From Pontederia crassipes (taxonomy: Eukaryota > Streptophyta > Magnoliopsida > Commelinales > Pontederiaceae): DNA of 64,000 nucleotides. Each line of letters begins with the position of its first letter. Positions within the stretch are counted from its first letter, which is position 1. Below the pieces are notes generated by a model that did no database searches, was not told the DNA's origin, and was given only the letters and a program-made list of their open reading frames with translations. Both the position numbers and the translations under genes were made by a program. Where the stretch lies: positions 59,969,453 to 60,033,452 of the forward strand of contig CM060198.1 of assembly GCA_030549335.1 (NCBI GenBank). The letters run 5' to 3'. Shown here piece after piece: positions 21,568 through 33,045 of the stretch.

Positions 21568-22560
21568 TTACTGAGTACTTAGAACTTGGATATCAAAGGA
21601 AGCACGACGCTCTCTTGTAGATATGTGAAATGGAGTAACATCTTGCTCCCCCCTCACAAAATCCTCTACATCTACATCATCGTCTGTATTCACATTTAGC
21701 TCATTGTTTCCAAACTTATTTTGTACATAATCACCGCTCTGCTTCTTTGATTTCCTGAAGTCTGTCAAAGTTTTTAATTTATGAAAAATTACATCTTTGC
21801 TTTTGATGATTTTCTTCTTCTCTGGATCCCACAATTTATATTTAGAACTCCATAACCTAGAAAAATGCACTCTTGAGCTCTTACATTAGATTTCCATCCT
21901 TGTTCCTTTGCCACATGTGCAAAAGTTCTACAATTAAAAACTTTCAAGTGAGAGTAAGATATATTCTTATCAGTCCACACTTTTTCAAGAGTATATAAAT
22001 CCAAAAGAACTGATGGAGATCTATTAATTTAGTAAAACGCAGTATTTGCAGCTCCACTCCAAAAGATCTTCGGTGGATTAATCGTCCTCAGCATACACAT
22101 AACTCTATCCAGAATAGTTCTGTTCATTCTTTCAGCAACACCATTATGATGTGGAGTCTTAGGTACTGACTTTTCATATCTGATGTCATGCTCTATGAAA
22201 TAATATTTGAATTTTCGAGATGTATATTCACCACCATTATTTGTGTGAAGACACTTCAGATGATTGTCCCATTTTCCACCATAACATAAAACTTCTGAAA
22301 TATTTGATCTTTTGTCTTCATAAAATAAATCTATAATTTTCATAAAGCATCGTCAATAAAAGTAACAAACTATCTATTGCCACCTAAAAAATTTACCTCA
22401 ATGGGACCACATACATCAGAATGCACCAAATCCAACTTATTTTTCTTCTTCTTAGAATTGGACACAGATGACACCCTACATTATTTACCAAATAGACAGT
22501 CATCGCAAGTATTCAAAAATTTATCTTTAATAACAATGATGTGAGAATTCCTTGCCATAA
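21568..22560 (-). pseudogene. Ty1-copia polyprotein fragment (integrase region)
   Basis: Minus-strand frames broken by stops and frameshifts. In order: a GAG-pre-integrase-like stretch, integrase start LDLVHSDVCGPIEVNF, then HTNNGGEYTSRKF, then HHNGVAERMNRTILDRV, and a post-integrase segment with HLKVFNCRTFAHV and ECIFLGYG. The second catalytic Asp of the integrase triad (normally in a DNGGEY context) reads Asn here. Reverse transcriptase and RNase H are missing. Clearly dead. It separates duplication copies A and B. Confidence 0.75.
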
Positions 22561-22943
22561 CTTATATTTCTTTCTCACTCATGTGTCATAATTTTTTAAG
22601 TCATAAATCTGGTGAAGCTTCTTCCTCTAATGCATTAATCGACTGTCTAATTAAATTCACTTGAATTTTGTAGAAGACTCCTGATAGTTTTCCTTTAGCT
22701 TAATTTTAATTTTAATTAATTAGTACTTGAAAGTGGAGAGTAACATCGATCATTTTGTCCATGAACAGACGTTTTCTTTTCTTCTTTCACATAGAGAAAA
22801 ATGTGAGAAAGTTATCACTCTATTTGTAAATATGCTCGTTAAAGGCATAGTTAATCTTTCAATAATAATGACTATATTAATATATACACACATAAATGAT
22901 ATATATACATATAAAAATAGGTATATAACTATATATACACATG

Positions 22944-22949
<6 letters not shown>

Positions 22950-22975
<26 letters not shown>

Positions 22976-23020
22976 TGTATGTATGTATGTATGTATATAT
23001 ATGTGTATGTATGTATGTAT
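22950..23020 (+). repeat. (ATGT)n microsatellite
   Basis: About 16 ATGT units plus variants. The equivalent site in copy A has only two or three, so this array expanded after the duplication. Confidence 0.85.
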
Positions 23021-23144
23021 AAATTAATAGTTTTTATTCTTTGGTTATAATTTCGGATTTTTTTCCTCTAACCATCTCCTCTGAACTATGAACTTTTTTT
23101 CACGTTTACCAATAACTTTTAAATTTTTCTCAGACCTCTCCTTT

Positions 23145-24530
23145 ATTGTCACTTTTTCTACTTAGGTCCATGATGCACGAAAAATCATGCATTAGTTTAG
23201 GTCATTTGATTAGTATTTTAGAATATTTTTATGTTTAGAAAATGAGAATTTTGATTTGTTTCTATATAATTTTCTTTAGATTTGATTTCTACCTAAATCT
23301 AAAAGTTATTTATGGCAGGTTATGAGAAAATGTCAAAATCAAAACAAAAGAAGGCCCTAAAATAGTTCAGAAATCTATCACAATTGTGACAATTCTTTTC
23401 ATGAATGTGATAGAGAAATTTTTCAATAGAAAATTGGTTAAGTTACTGTCACGACCATGACAGTAGAAATTTTCAACAGAAAATTTTTCTAAATACTTTT
23501 CGGCTTTGACAGAATTCTGTCACGATCATGAAGGACTTTGTTACGGCCGTGACGGCGGTCGGTTGGGTGTTTTTAAAGCAAATTATCCACTTTTTGAATA
23601 GATTTTCGATTTCTTCCTTTGGATAATGAGAAAATCTATAAAAAGAGATAGAAGAGGGCTAGAAAAGTATCCCTAGAGCATAGTTTTAAAGCCTACAAAT
23701 AGGAGAAGATCGAGAACAATAGCGAAGCTCTGACAGAAACTCGCAAGAGCACGTGCACAGTGGCTGTTAGAGTTCTTTGTTTTCTTTTTCCAATCTTTTA
23801 TATTAGATTTGATATTGTTATTATCAAATTTATTCCTTCATTAGGGTCATTCTAGTTGAACCATCTTTATGTTTTGGAGTCTTTCTTAATATTAGTTTGA
23901 TTTGAATCCTTAATAGCATTGCAATTTCATGTTTAATGCTTTCCTTTGATTCCATGATTTATGATTTGATTGCTATTTAAGAATAAGTGATTATCTTCAT
24001 AATAGTTTCAAAGATTGATCTTATTTATTGCATGTCACAATTAGGAAAATTGAAAGAGATCTAATTTGTGTAGTTATTAAGGTGACTTGAGAAAGCTCTT
24101 AATATTAATTCTATTTTAATGCATTTTATGATTAATTAAGTAAATTAAAAATCAAAAGGATTGATTTATTTAATTTTTCATAAGATAGTAATTAAAGCTT
24201 GAAATATTAGTTTCCTAATTTTGAAAATTCACTAAGTTAAGAAAATTCATTACATTTTAGTGACGATAATTATGTGTCTTAGTCATCAAATCAATATTTC
24301 TCCAGATGATCATTTTATTTATTTTTATTATTTTCTTTTTATTCGCATGTAAAATAATATATTTTTAATTTCTCAATTAACAATGTTAAAATAGAATCTA
24401 AGTTATTAATCGTCCTCGTGGGAACGATAATTTTATTCATTCACTTTATTATTTGAGCGACTAGTGCACTTACTAACGTTTGCTATCAATTTTACATGCA
24501 TCAGTCCATCCGCCTACATTTGTTAACTTT
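23145..24530. mobile_element. retroelement-like insertion in copy B
   Basis: Absent from copy A at the matching point. It contains CGTCCTCGTGGGAACGATAA followed by TTATTTGAGCGACTAGTGCA near its right end, resembling the LTR/leader region of large plant gypsy elements, and several TGTCACGA/GTCACGAC motifs near 23400-23560. No coding domain. Exact ends and duplication not determined. Confidence 0.4.
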
Positions 24531-25547
24531 TCCATTATTTTTTATTTTTTAATTATAAAATTATCAAAATACCCTCCTAAAGTTAAAATAAGTGAGCTCA
24601 AAATAAAAAAAATATTGCCCTTGATGTTACTTCACAACCGTGCTCGTATTTTTTTATATTTGCTATTATGTATTATTTTAAACACACTTATATGAATTTT
24701 ACAAGAATATTTTGGTTATTTTATAATTAAAAAATAAAAAATAACAAAATTTAAATGGATGAAGGTAAGTGAAAAAAAATGGACATAGTTTAGGAGAAGT
24801 TCGCAAAAAATTTAAAAGTTATTGATAAATGTGAAAAAAATTTATAGTTCAAAAGAAAGGTCAAAAGAAAAAACTCTAGAATTTTCTAGGGTCATTCCAC
24901 AATAGATTAAGAAACCACCGGCATAATATAAATTGAATTTAGCTAGAAGCCTGAATCCAAAATATGAGATGTTCAATTTGATCATAACATTTTTTCCCTA
25001 CGAGGAAAAAAAATCCTTAATTAAGTTCCCATGTGTAATGTATGAACAATGCACCCGGCAATGCTCTGTCGGTGAAATTGAGAAGTTAGCAACATCTCGA
25101 CGTCCCACCTGCCTAATATTTTACATGGTTATGTTAATTATGAAAATATTCTGTATAAGATAAAATTATTATCATTATATTAATTTGAGTTACGAAATAA
25201 AGTTGGCCTTTGTCAACAAATTTTGATAGATCTGGTTGGTAGAGTCGTCCTCTTATCCTAACAAATATTGATAGATCTCATTAGTTGCACTTAGGCTTCA
25301 TTTGGTTAAGTTTATAAGCAACTTATCAATTAATTGAAAAAAAATTCAACGTTTGATAACATTATAATACTATTGATAAGAAGACATCAAATCCACTTAT
25401 AATTTTAAAAAAAAATAAGCGGGAAAGAATGCTTATTTTTTTAAAAAAAAGTAAAAATAAATTTCAGTCAATAAGTATTATCAATATTTTAACTTATTAA
25501 TTATTTTATATCAGCTAAATCAAATGCCTTAATATTTTTTGACAGCA

Positions 25548-25828
25548 AAAAGTCTCCACTTCGTCAAGGATTGGGGTGGAGTGGTAAGCGGCTCCTCCTT
25601 ACTTAAGCAAGGTCTCGAGTTCGAATTTTGTGAACGTAGAAAATTTTTATTGGGAGTCTCATTTGTCACTGTCAAGTACGCGATCCGAAACGATCTTATC
25701 GAATTAGTGAAGCTCGATGATGAACCGACTTTCAACATGTGAACAGTGTATTTTTTAGCGCCGCCGAGTTGGATCGTCGGTACTACTTTCTAAATATCGG
25801 GGATTGGCTAAAAAAAAACCTCCACTTC
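25548..25828 (+). mobile_element. tRNA-derived SINE (copy B)
   Basis: Counterpart of 20097-20382. Box A-like TGGAGTGGTAAGCGG and box B-like GGTCTCGAGTTCGAAT are well kept. Flanking repeats AAAAAGTCTCCACTTC and AAAAACCTCCACTTCA have diverged slightly. Since both copies keep the same flanking duplication, the SINE inserted before the segmental duplication. Confidence 0.8.
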
Positions 25829-25850
25829 ATCAACAATTGGATTATGTATA

Positions 25851-27385
25851 TGTTAGACTTCTGCCTAATTTAAAAAAAAAAGAGAGCACGAGGTCTCAAA
25901 TGTTCTTGGATGAAATATATATATCTATATATGCATCCTACTCTTGATTTGCATGATAGTGATCTTTGTTTTGAAATGAGAGGATATAAAAAATTGATTA
26001 GTTAGATAATTTGAATTTACAATAAGATATTAGAAAACAAAATGCATATATATATATATATATTAATAAAAAGTCGACGTGTAAATCCTCATATATGCAA
26101 ATACTCATAGCTCATATATAACATGTGCGATTCGTTGAGGCATATTAGTAACGACGATAATGGTTTAGGTTTATATCCATCTCTTTTGGATATTCTGATA
26201 AAATGATAATAAACAAAAGTAAACAATGAAGTGTATTTTTTTAATCAAACGTATTAACATTTTCTTTTGGCGTTTAACACAATTTGACGAGTGGCCAATC
26301 CATATTTCTCTTAATTAATCTCTACATGCAACTAGGGCTCAAAGTCGGAGGGTGAGGGAAGCAGTGATAAATCCTTTTTTTTTAAAAGAAAATGCTTGTA
26401 GATTGACAAAATATGGGTAAGCCCCGAAGGTGTCCAATAGTTAGTCGTCAAAATTTGTACGATTAGAAAGTGTAAGATAGTATGTCGCTCGATTGGTGAT
26501 ACAGGAACTCTAATGACCACCGGCTGCATACAATTCACCTGTGTTTATAGTTAACATTTCCGATCTTTTTGAACTTTTGACTTATACGAATTTAAAACGT
26601 ATCTTGATAAGTGAAAAATGTAATTATATATAAGCTCATGATCACTTTCGTATTTTGTTCATGTGAGATTATTCAATGAGATCATCTTTCATAAGACCTC
26701 GTGTCCTTACACGTAAACTTAATTTTTGTGAGGATGTACCTGCGTGGACAATGTTGCATTATTTGCTATCAACTGCCAATAAGAAAATATCAGAAGATGT
26801 AGGGAATTTAGTCCAAAAGAAATTATATATAAGAATGTATGACAGAATATTATTAGGTAGAAAATTTTAAAAGAGGTTTGCAATCAAATTATTTTGTTTA
26901 ATCTTAATTCCTAAAAGGTTTACATAGGCAATTTCTTAACAGATGATAAGAAGTCTAACTTGATTAGAATTCTAAATTTTAAACCGGAAATATGCATTTG
27001 CTCGTGGTCTCATTTAATGATCGTATTAATAAGATAATGAAGTGAAGATTTGATTTGTACTTTGTCAACGAATCCTCCATTTCATAATCATTCAGCTGAA
27101 AACTTTCGAGAGTTTTTTTTAGTCATTTTGAAAAAAAAAAATTTATGCCCAAAAGTTTCGACCCTGTGATTACGAATTGAGGAAGAAAAATATGTTAATG
27201 TGCTTTGAATCATGTACTATGTACTTGAAAATATGAAAAAAAAAGAGAATTTATAACGGAAACAGAGCATTTGGGTTATTAGAGTTTTATTATGATGTAC
27301 TTTTTTTTATTCATAGTGATTTTTTTATGACGAATTCTTTTATTCGTGGATATTTTTTTTTCTTGTTTACATTGATGAAATAAAT
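25851..27385. other. AT-rich spacer
   Basis: No gene or element recognised. Contains TA-rich microsatellite tracts (25915-25935, 26046-26063). Open frames at 26332-26538 and 26676-26870 look like chance. Confidence 0.5.
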
Positions 27386-30300
27386 TGTAACGCCCCGAGA
27401 CCCACGTGACTTTCACGTGCTCAGAGTCGTCCCAAAGGCGCTACTCAATTTTCTATAAAACATTTTTGCGGAATATAAACAATAAATGCGGAAGACTTTT
27501 TTAATAATAACAGCTAATAATCCATTATATTCAAAATAATTAAAATATTAATAAGTTCACAATTCTAATAAATGCGGAAATAATAAAAACTAAATAACTC
27601 AATATAGAACATGTGCAACATCTGTCTATCACTGAGCATAGCCACCTGCAGGATCATCATCTATCAAAGTACTCTCACCTGCACGGATCCAGGTACAGGA
27701 AAATATTCATGAGTATAAAAATACTCAGTACGTAGGGTCTACTAAACAATCAATATGCTCAATCGAAAATAAGATATAATCAATGATGAGTCAATTGAGC
27801 AATCAATACAATAATCAATTTACAATATAACGATTTATCAACATGAGCAACTATATCAAGTTATGGTCAAAATACCAATCAATAGAGATAGCAATTAATA
27901 ATTGCCTAATCAATTGGATCAATGATTCAATATAACAATAGGACAATAAAGTCATAAATCAATAGGAAGGATCATAAAAAGATCAGATGATCGATCAATA
28001 TTGATTTAACAATTAAATGTCTGATCACTATGACACTATTCAATTTAACAATTTTCAATTCAATATCAATGGTCATTGGTCAATTACAATTCAATTCGAT
28101 TCAATGGGCGGAGGCAATGCCAATCAACGCCGGTATTGAGGTCGCACATTCTCCTCGTGGATATTTGGTATCTCAGATCAAATAAGGTCATGGCCAGAGC
28201 GGTTACATCGGAGAAAGTCATTTTCCCCCTTGAGCAAGGGCGGAATACAGTCAAAAGGAATCCAGTTCCCTCTAATCTCTTTGACCACTTACAACCCCTC
28301 TCAAAACCACATCGAATCGCAGAAATCCCAGGGAACCAAGCCCTCTCGAACCGCTAAAAAGGACATGACTTTGGACCCATAAAGAATCTTGAATAGAAGA
28401 AGTGCGATCGGCATTGTAATCAACAAAATAGGCATACGAATCCGCGTAACATTCTTCATCACTATCAGGTCTTAAAGAAAGAGGAAGTATTAACAAAAGT
28501 AAGGAAATCAATAAAAAAAGAAAAGAGAATGATAGGAAAAGATCAATAAACAGAAGGCCAAGACCTGAGACGAAGAGAAAGGTCTATCTATTTTCTTTAG
28601 TTATTCAGTTAAACCAATGATTCGTTATTGGAGCAGATAGCAACAAGCATTTTCCGCCCTTAATATTTTTGCTACTGAAAGAAGTAGGGCTCCTATTGAA
28701 ACGCTTTCCCTCCGCGCCCAGCTTTCAAGACGATCCAAAAAAGTAGTTACGCTGCCATTTTTCCAATATCAGGGAATAGCATGGCCCGGGGCTAAGGTAA
28801 CTCCAGTGGGAGAGCCGTGTTATGGGTGACCTTATTGCACGGTTCAGAGAGCACTTGTGTATGTGATGCATCTATACTATACGGTCTTCATATTAGTTTA
28901 CGATGCGTGACTATAGGTTGACTTTAGGCAGACTGTGCGCCTAAAGGGTGGCTAGACTTTTTTTGACTGAGTCACTTTTTCAAAAAGGTCTAGTCTCGAA
29001 AAAAAGAAGTAGCTATTAGAAGGGAGCGAACTTAATATTTCGGGTTGGGATACCATAGGAACATGGGGCACCATAAAAAGGTTAGCCAAGTGAATTCCCG
29101 ATGCTACGTCAAAAGCATGAATTTTCGCTGTCGAATGAGACTACTAAATGTAGGCTGGAAAATGAACTCATCAAGGCATCTTGAAAGTAAATCGTATCAC
29201 GTTTTTCAAGAAGATTGGGACTCTCAGCGAATAGATACAATCGTAGTAGTATATACCCTATCATATAAGGCATCTTCCGGACCAGGGGCCCCTTCTCTTG
29301 AGGTAGCATTTCCAAAATAAGTGGAACTTAGAAGCGCGCAGGCAAGCGAATAGGAAAGGAAAGTCGTCTTTATCCGCGACAAGCATACAAAGTACCGAAG
29401 ATCTCGAGGCCCGATGCGGAACTCTATTCCTTAGGTTCGGAGGTCAATAGGTTCGTACAATTCTGTTCGTAAGAACAAAGGGAAGCAAATCTATTCTATA
29501 CTCGATAAGTACCAATACGCAATGGGAGGATTAGTCCCACTTTCGGGAAACGAACGTATAGATATTTCTTCGGTAAAACAAGAGTTGATTTTGATCAAAC
29601 CAAATTGTTTTGAATTTGGTTGCTGTGGAACATGTCTTGTTTAAAGATTCATCTAGTGGAATCCCACTTACATTTTTTATTTTGATTCCATTTAGAATTC
29701 TGTTTAAATATGCTGTAGACGTAGGGTGCTCTTACACAAAAAACTCTCTCACTTTGTCTCGGATTCTCTATCCTCTATTCCAAATGACCATGATCTATTC
29801 AATTTAATTTAGTTTCAATCCAATTCAATTTAATTCGATTCTATTTCAATTCAATTCAATTTATAATGTTCGGAGTTATCCAATTCAATGAGGAGCGCTC
29901 AGTCAATTAAGAGACACCATGCCACTTTCATGCAGGCCAGTGGGGGATCAATGTCACGGCAAGCCCGATACGATTCAATGGGTTCGTGTATGGTGGGGGA
30001 CGAGTGGCCATACACAGGACAACCATAGCTTTTACACTATCTGTCACATTCAATTCAATTCAATTCAATTGGTCCCGGCTTAGTGGCAATCAGTGAACAT
30101 GAGCCCTGTAGCTTTCGACTTTTATCTTATTTACCTAAAATGTCTATCTTTTAGCAATTTAATTTAGGTGAAATAAGACCCAATCAAAAAGGCTACTGGA
30201 TCAGTATCAATGATCAAATTTGATATGATAACAAAATATAATCAAATACGATGATAATATGATCTCATATGATGATAAGATATGTTAACAATATAATTAG

Positions 30301-31401
30301 GAATGAAAACATTATATGATCAATACAATCAATATATAATATTCAAATAATAATAGTAGCAATAAAATCAATGTTTTTCTGTTGATACCACTCTCGGTCT
30401 TTTTTTCTATAAGTTCTTTTTTTTATCCCTTTTTCTCGGCTTTAGAAAGAATTCAATAAAAATTTCTTTCCATATTTTTATTCTATTTTTTTTTTCTATG
30501 CTTTCTCTTATAGTAAATCCAATTCCTATTATTTACTTTCCTCTCTCTTATTCACGAAGTGCCACACCCTTTTTTTTCTTCCTTCTCTCTCCATATCACC
30601 TGCACACACGTTTGTTTATTTTCTTTTCTTTTTCCTCTTTTTTTTCTCCTTACATCACGGCCGATTTCTCTCCTTCAATCTATCTCTCTATTTTTTTTTC
30701 TCCCGTGTCACGGTCTCTCTCTCAATTATTCTTCTACGCCCGAAAATCCCCTTTTCTCTCACTTCCCTCTCTAGATTTTTCTCCACGTCATTTGCATTAA
30801 TATTAGATCTTCTCTCTCAACCTTAAGAAAACCGGATTTCCACCAGTGTATTTAGAATTGGAAAAATCAATGTTTCCCTCTGTGCAAAAACTCTTTTTTT
30901 TTCATTTTCCCTTAGGCACAAAATACTGTTGGCCGAACTTTTTTTTTTCAATTTAAAAATAGCAATCTCAATAAATAAATAATCAAAGAACCTATGGATC
31001 CCCCCTACGTATCTCGTAGTCATTCGACGTTGAATCATGCCTTGCCATGCCTCTGCCGTCGGACACCAAGAACCAAAAAAAATAAAATTCCTTTGACGGC
31101 TGACCTTCAAGGTTTATTTATTGGACTCTTAAATCTTTATCTTCAATTCATCCATAACTTACCATCCTAATCAAATTTAATCTTTTAATTAATCCCTTTT
31201 AACAATTTTGATTTGTTTTAATAATTAAATAATTCTGAATTTAAATAAATATCCCATAATATATTTTTATCCTTAATTAAACTCCTCCCCTATTTTCCTT
31301 TATTTTCGGAATTATTTATTATAATAATATTAATGTTCATTTTTCTCAAAATAAATAATAAAATATTATTTTTCTAACTCTCAAAAATTGGAGTCGTTAC
31401 A
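27386..31401 (-). mobile_element. solo LTR of a Ty3-gypsy element, carrying organelle-like DNA
   Basis: Outer ends TGTAACGCCCCGAG and, at the right, GGAGTCGTTACA match the termini of the full-length element at 37226-46957. It is flanked by a perfect 5-bp target duplication TAAAT (27381-27385 and 31402-31406). No internal coding region lies between, so this is a solo LTR left by LTR-LTR recombination. Sequence agrees closely with the other LTRs over 27386-28133 and 29778-30150, with diverged matching beyond. Removing the 1.6-kb insertion at 28134-29777 leaves about 2.4 kb, near the 2.5 kb of the full-length LTR. Orientation is minus, judged from the LTR beside the primer-binding site at 44424. 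Confidence 0.85.
28134..29777. other. organelle-like (probably mitochondrial) DNA insertion
   Basis: Interrupts the LTR precisely: the uninterrupted LTR at 37226 reads straight from GCCAGTCAACGCC to CAAATGACCATG, where this copy has 1.6 kb extra. Composition is more balanced than the surroundings. The segment GAGAGCCGTGTTATGGGTGA followed by GCACGGTTCAGAGAGCAC (28810-28852) resembles the conserved part of plant mitochondrial group II introns. I could not name the source gene. Plastid origin is less likely but not excluded. Confidence 0.6.
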
Positions 31402-33045
31402 TAAATTTTATTGCGTTAAATCTCTATGTTCTCTTTCTTTTATTATTTTAATTGTTTATGGATCTCGGTGTTTTACCCCCAACAACATATATAGCATGCA
31501 TTATAATGCCAAAAAAAGAAAAAAGTATTCTTCATTTCTACGTGACAAGGAATGTTAACAAGAACGGACATTGCATTCAACCCAAGTTAGGTCATGCGAG
31601 TTGTCACTATTACTTGCAGAGTACTCTCAATGCCGAGCCGTAGGAGCGTTCCTACGGTTCCTTTCTCACTGTTCGAGTCATGAAAAATTTCGATGATTGA
31701 AATAGAGTCGTCGAAAAATATTTGTGATGAGCATTTTTACGACGAATTGTTCCCGTCGGAAAAATTGTCGTAAAGTGTATTTTCTAAAAAAAATTTCTCA
31801 TTTTGCAATTGTTCGGACTGTGAGAAATATATATTTTTCTTGTACTGATCAACCTATAATTTATCAACAATGCGTATAATTATTAATGTCGCACTAGTTA
31901 AATTGTCGGCTGCACTTTTCAAACACCAGGGCGGCAACATAAAAAAAAGTATTAGTTTTAAATTATAATGACAAAATATGATAACAAGAAACTCTCTCTC
32001 TAAAAATATAATGCGGACAACACATTTGATTTCCTACGACTACAAGATCACTCACATAAAAATTGCCAAAAAGTAATTTGCTTTCCACACTATTTTTAAG
32101 AAAAATTAAGTCATTTCCCAGAAAAGTGAACTAGAGGACTGCCTTTTTTTTTCTTCTTTTTACAGAAATAATGTCTCCATTTTTACACTAATTTCGGACA
32201 TTTTAAATAGTGTAAGGCATTATTTGGCACGTACAAAAAGTGACGTATTGAGTAACGAATAGAGTTTTGATCGAATCAAAACATTATTTTGATAAATATT
32301 TTTTAAAAGTAGCGATATTATAAACTATTCTTACGAGCTTATAAAATGTATAGGTAACGGATTCATATTTTATTTCTATTACATCCTCATTATTTTTAAA
32401 ATAAAAAACTTTATTTAATTCTAAACATTGTATATCAATTTTTATTTTAATATATCACATTTTTAATTTTACTTACAACCAATATTTTTATATTAAAATA
32501 TTTTAAAAAAGTATTACTTTAAAAATAAAATATTATAAATTAATTATTATGAATTTGATATGTATAAGATCGTAAATTATATCTTATGTTCATTTTTGCC
32601 ATTGTATATAATATATTAATTTAACCACTATATTTATTTTTATTAAATTTATAAATAAATATTTATGCTATCTGTTGATAACTTATCGTTATCTCTTAAT
32701 TAAATTATCATCCTCTAATTCAATCGTTAACTTTGTAAAACAGAATCTAATTGTGAAAAACACGTGCATGTGTAGTGCCGTCGGATCAAGATAAAATGAT
32801 GAGTCTGAATAAAAAAGATAAATAAACTTTTTTTTGTTTGATATATTTTAATTCTTTCCTTCACCATTTCACTGCCGGCCCCGGGCTTCATTTTGGGCCC
32901 TTTAACTATTAGCCCGTGGGCTATCTCTCAGGCCAGGAATATTTACTATTTACTGGATCTTTTGGATAATGTTTGATGAGCCCGTGGAAATAAATCAAGT
33001 GGGTATTTGGGTACATCTTTTGGAAAATTTTCAAAGCGACATAAA
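31402..33045. other. AT-rich spacer with CACTA-type remnant
   Basis: Between about 31640 and 31850 there are CGTCGAAAAAT, ACGACGAATTG and CCCGTCGGAAAAATTGTCG motifs ending in TTTTTCTTGTACTG. This is very like the subterminal repeats and terminus of the CACTA element at 7605-9083, so it is probably a truncated relative. The remainder is AT-rich with no genes. Confidence 0.45.

Larger units (their letters stand above)
22706..25850. repeat. segmental duplication, copy B
   Basis: Direct, diverged duplicate of 18205-20398. It differs by an expanded (ATGT)n microsatellite at about 22950-23020 and by a 1.4-kb insertion at about 23145-24530. It also lacks about 120 bases near 25140. It ends where the two copies diverge after a shared GGATTATG. 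Confidence 0.8.

Noticed and set aside
28272..28511. 79-codon minus-strand frame in the organelle-like insertion as a functional gene
   Set aside because: It lies inside transferred organelle-type DNA, matches no protein I can name and has no nuclear promoter context.
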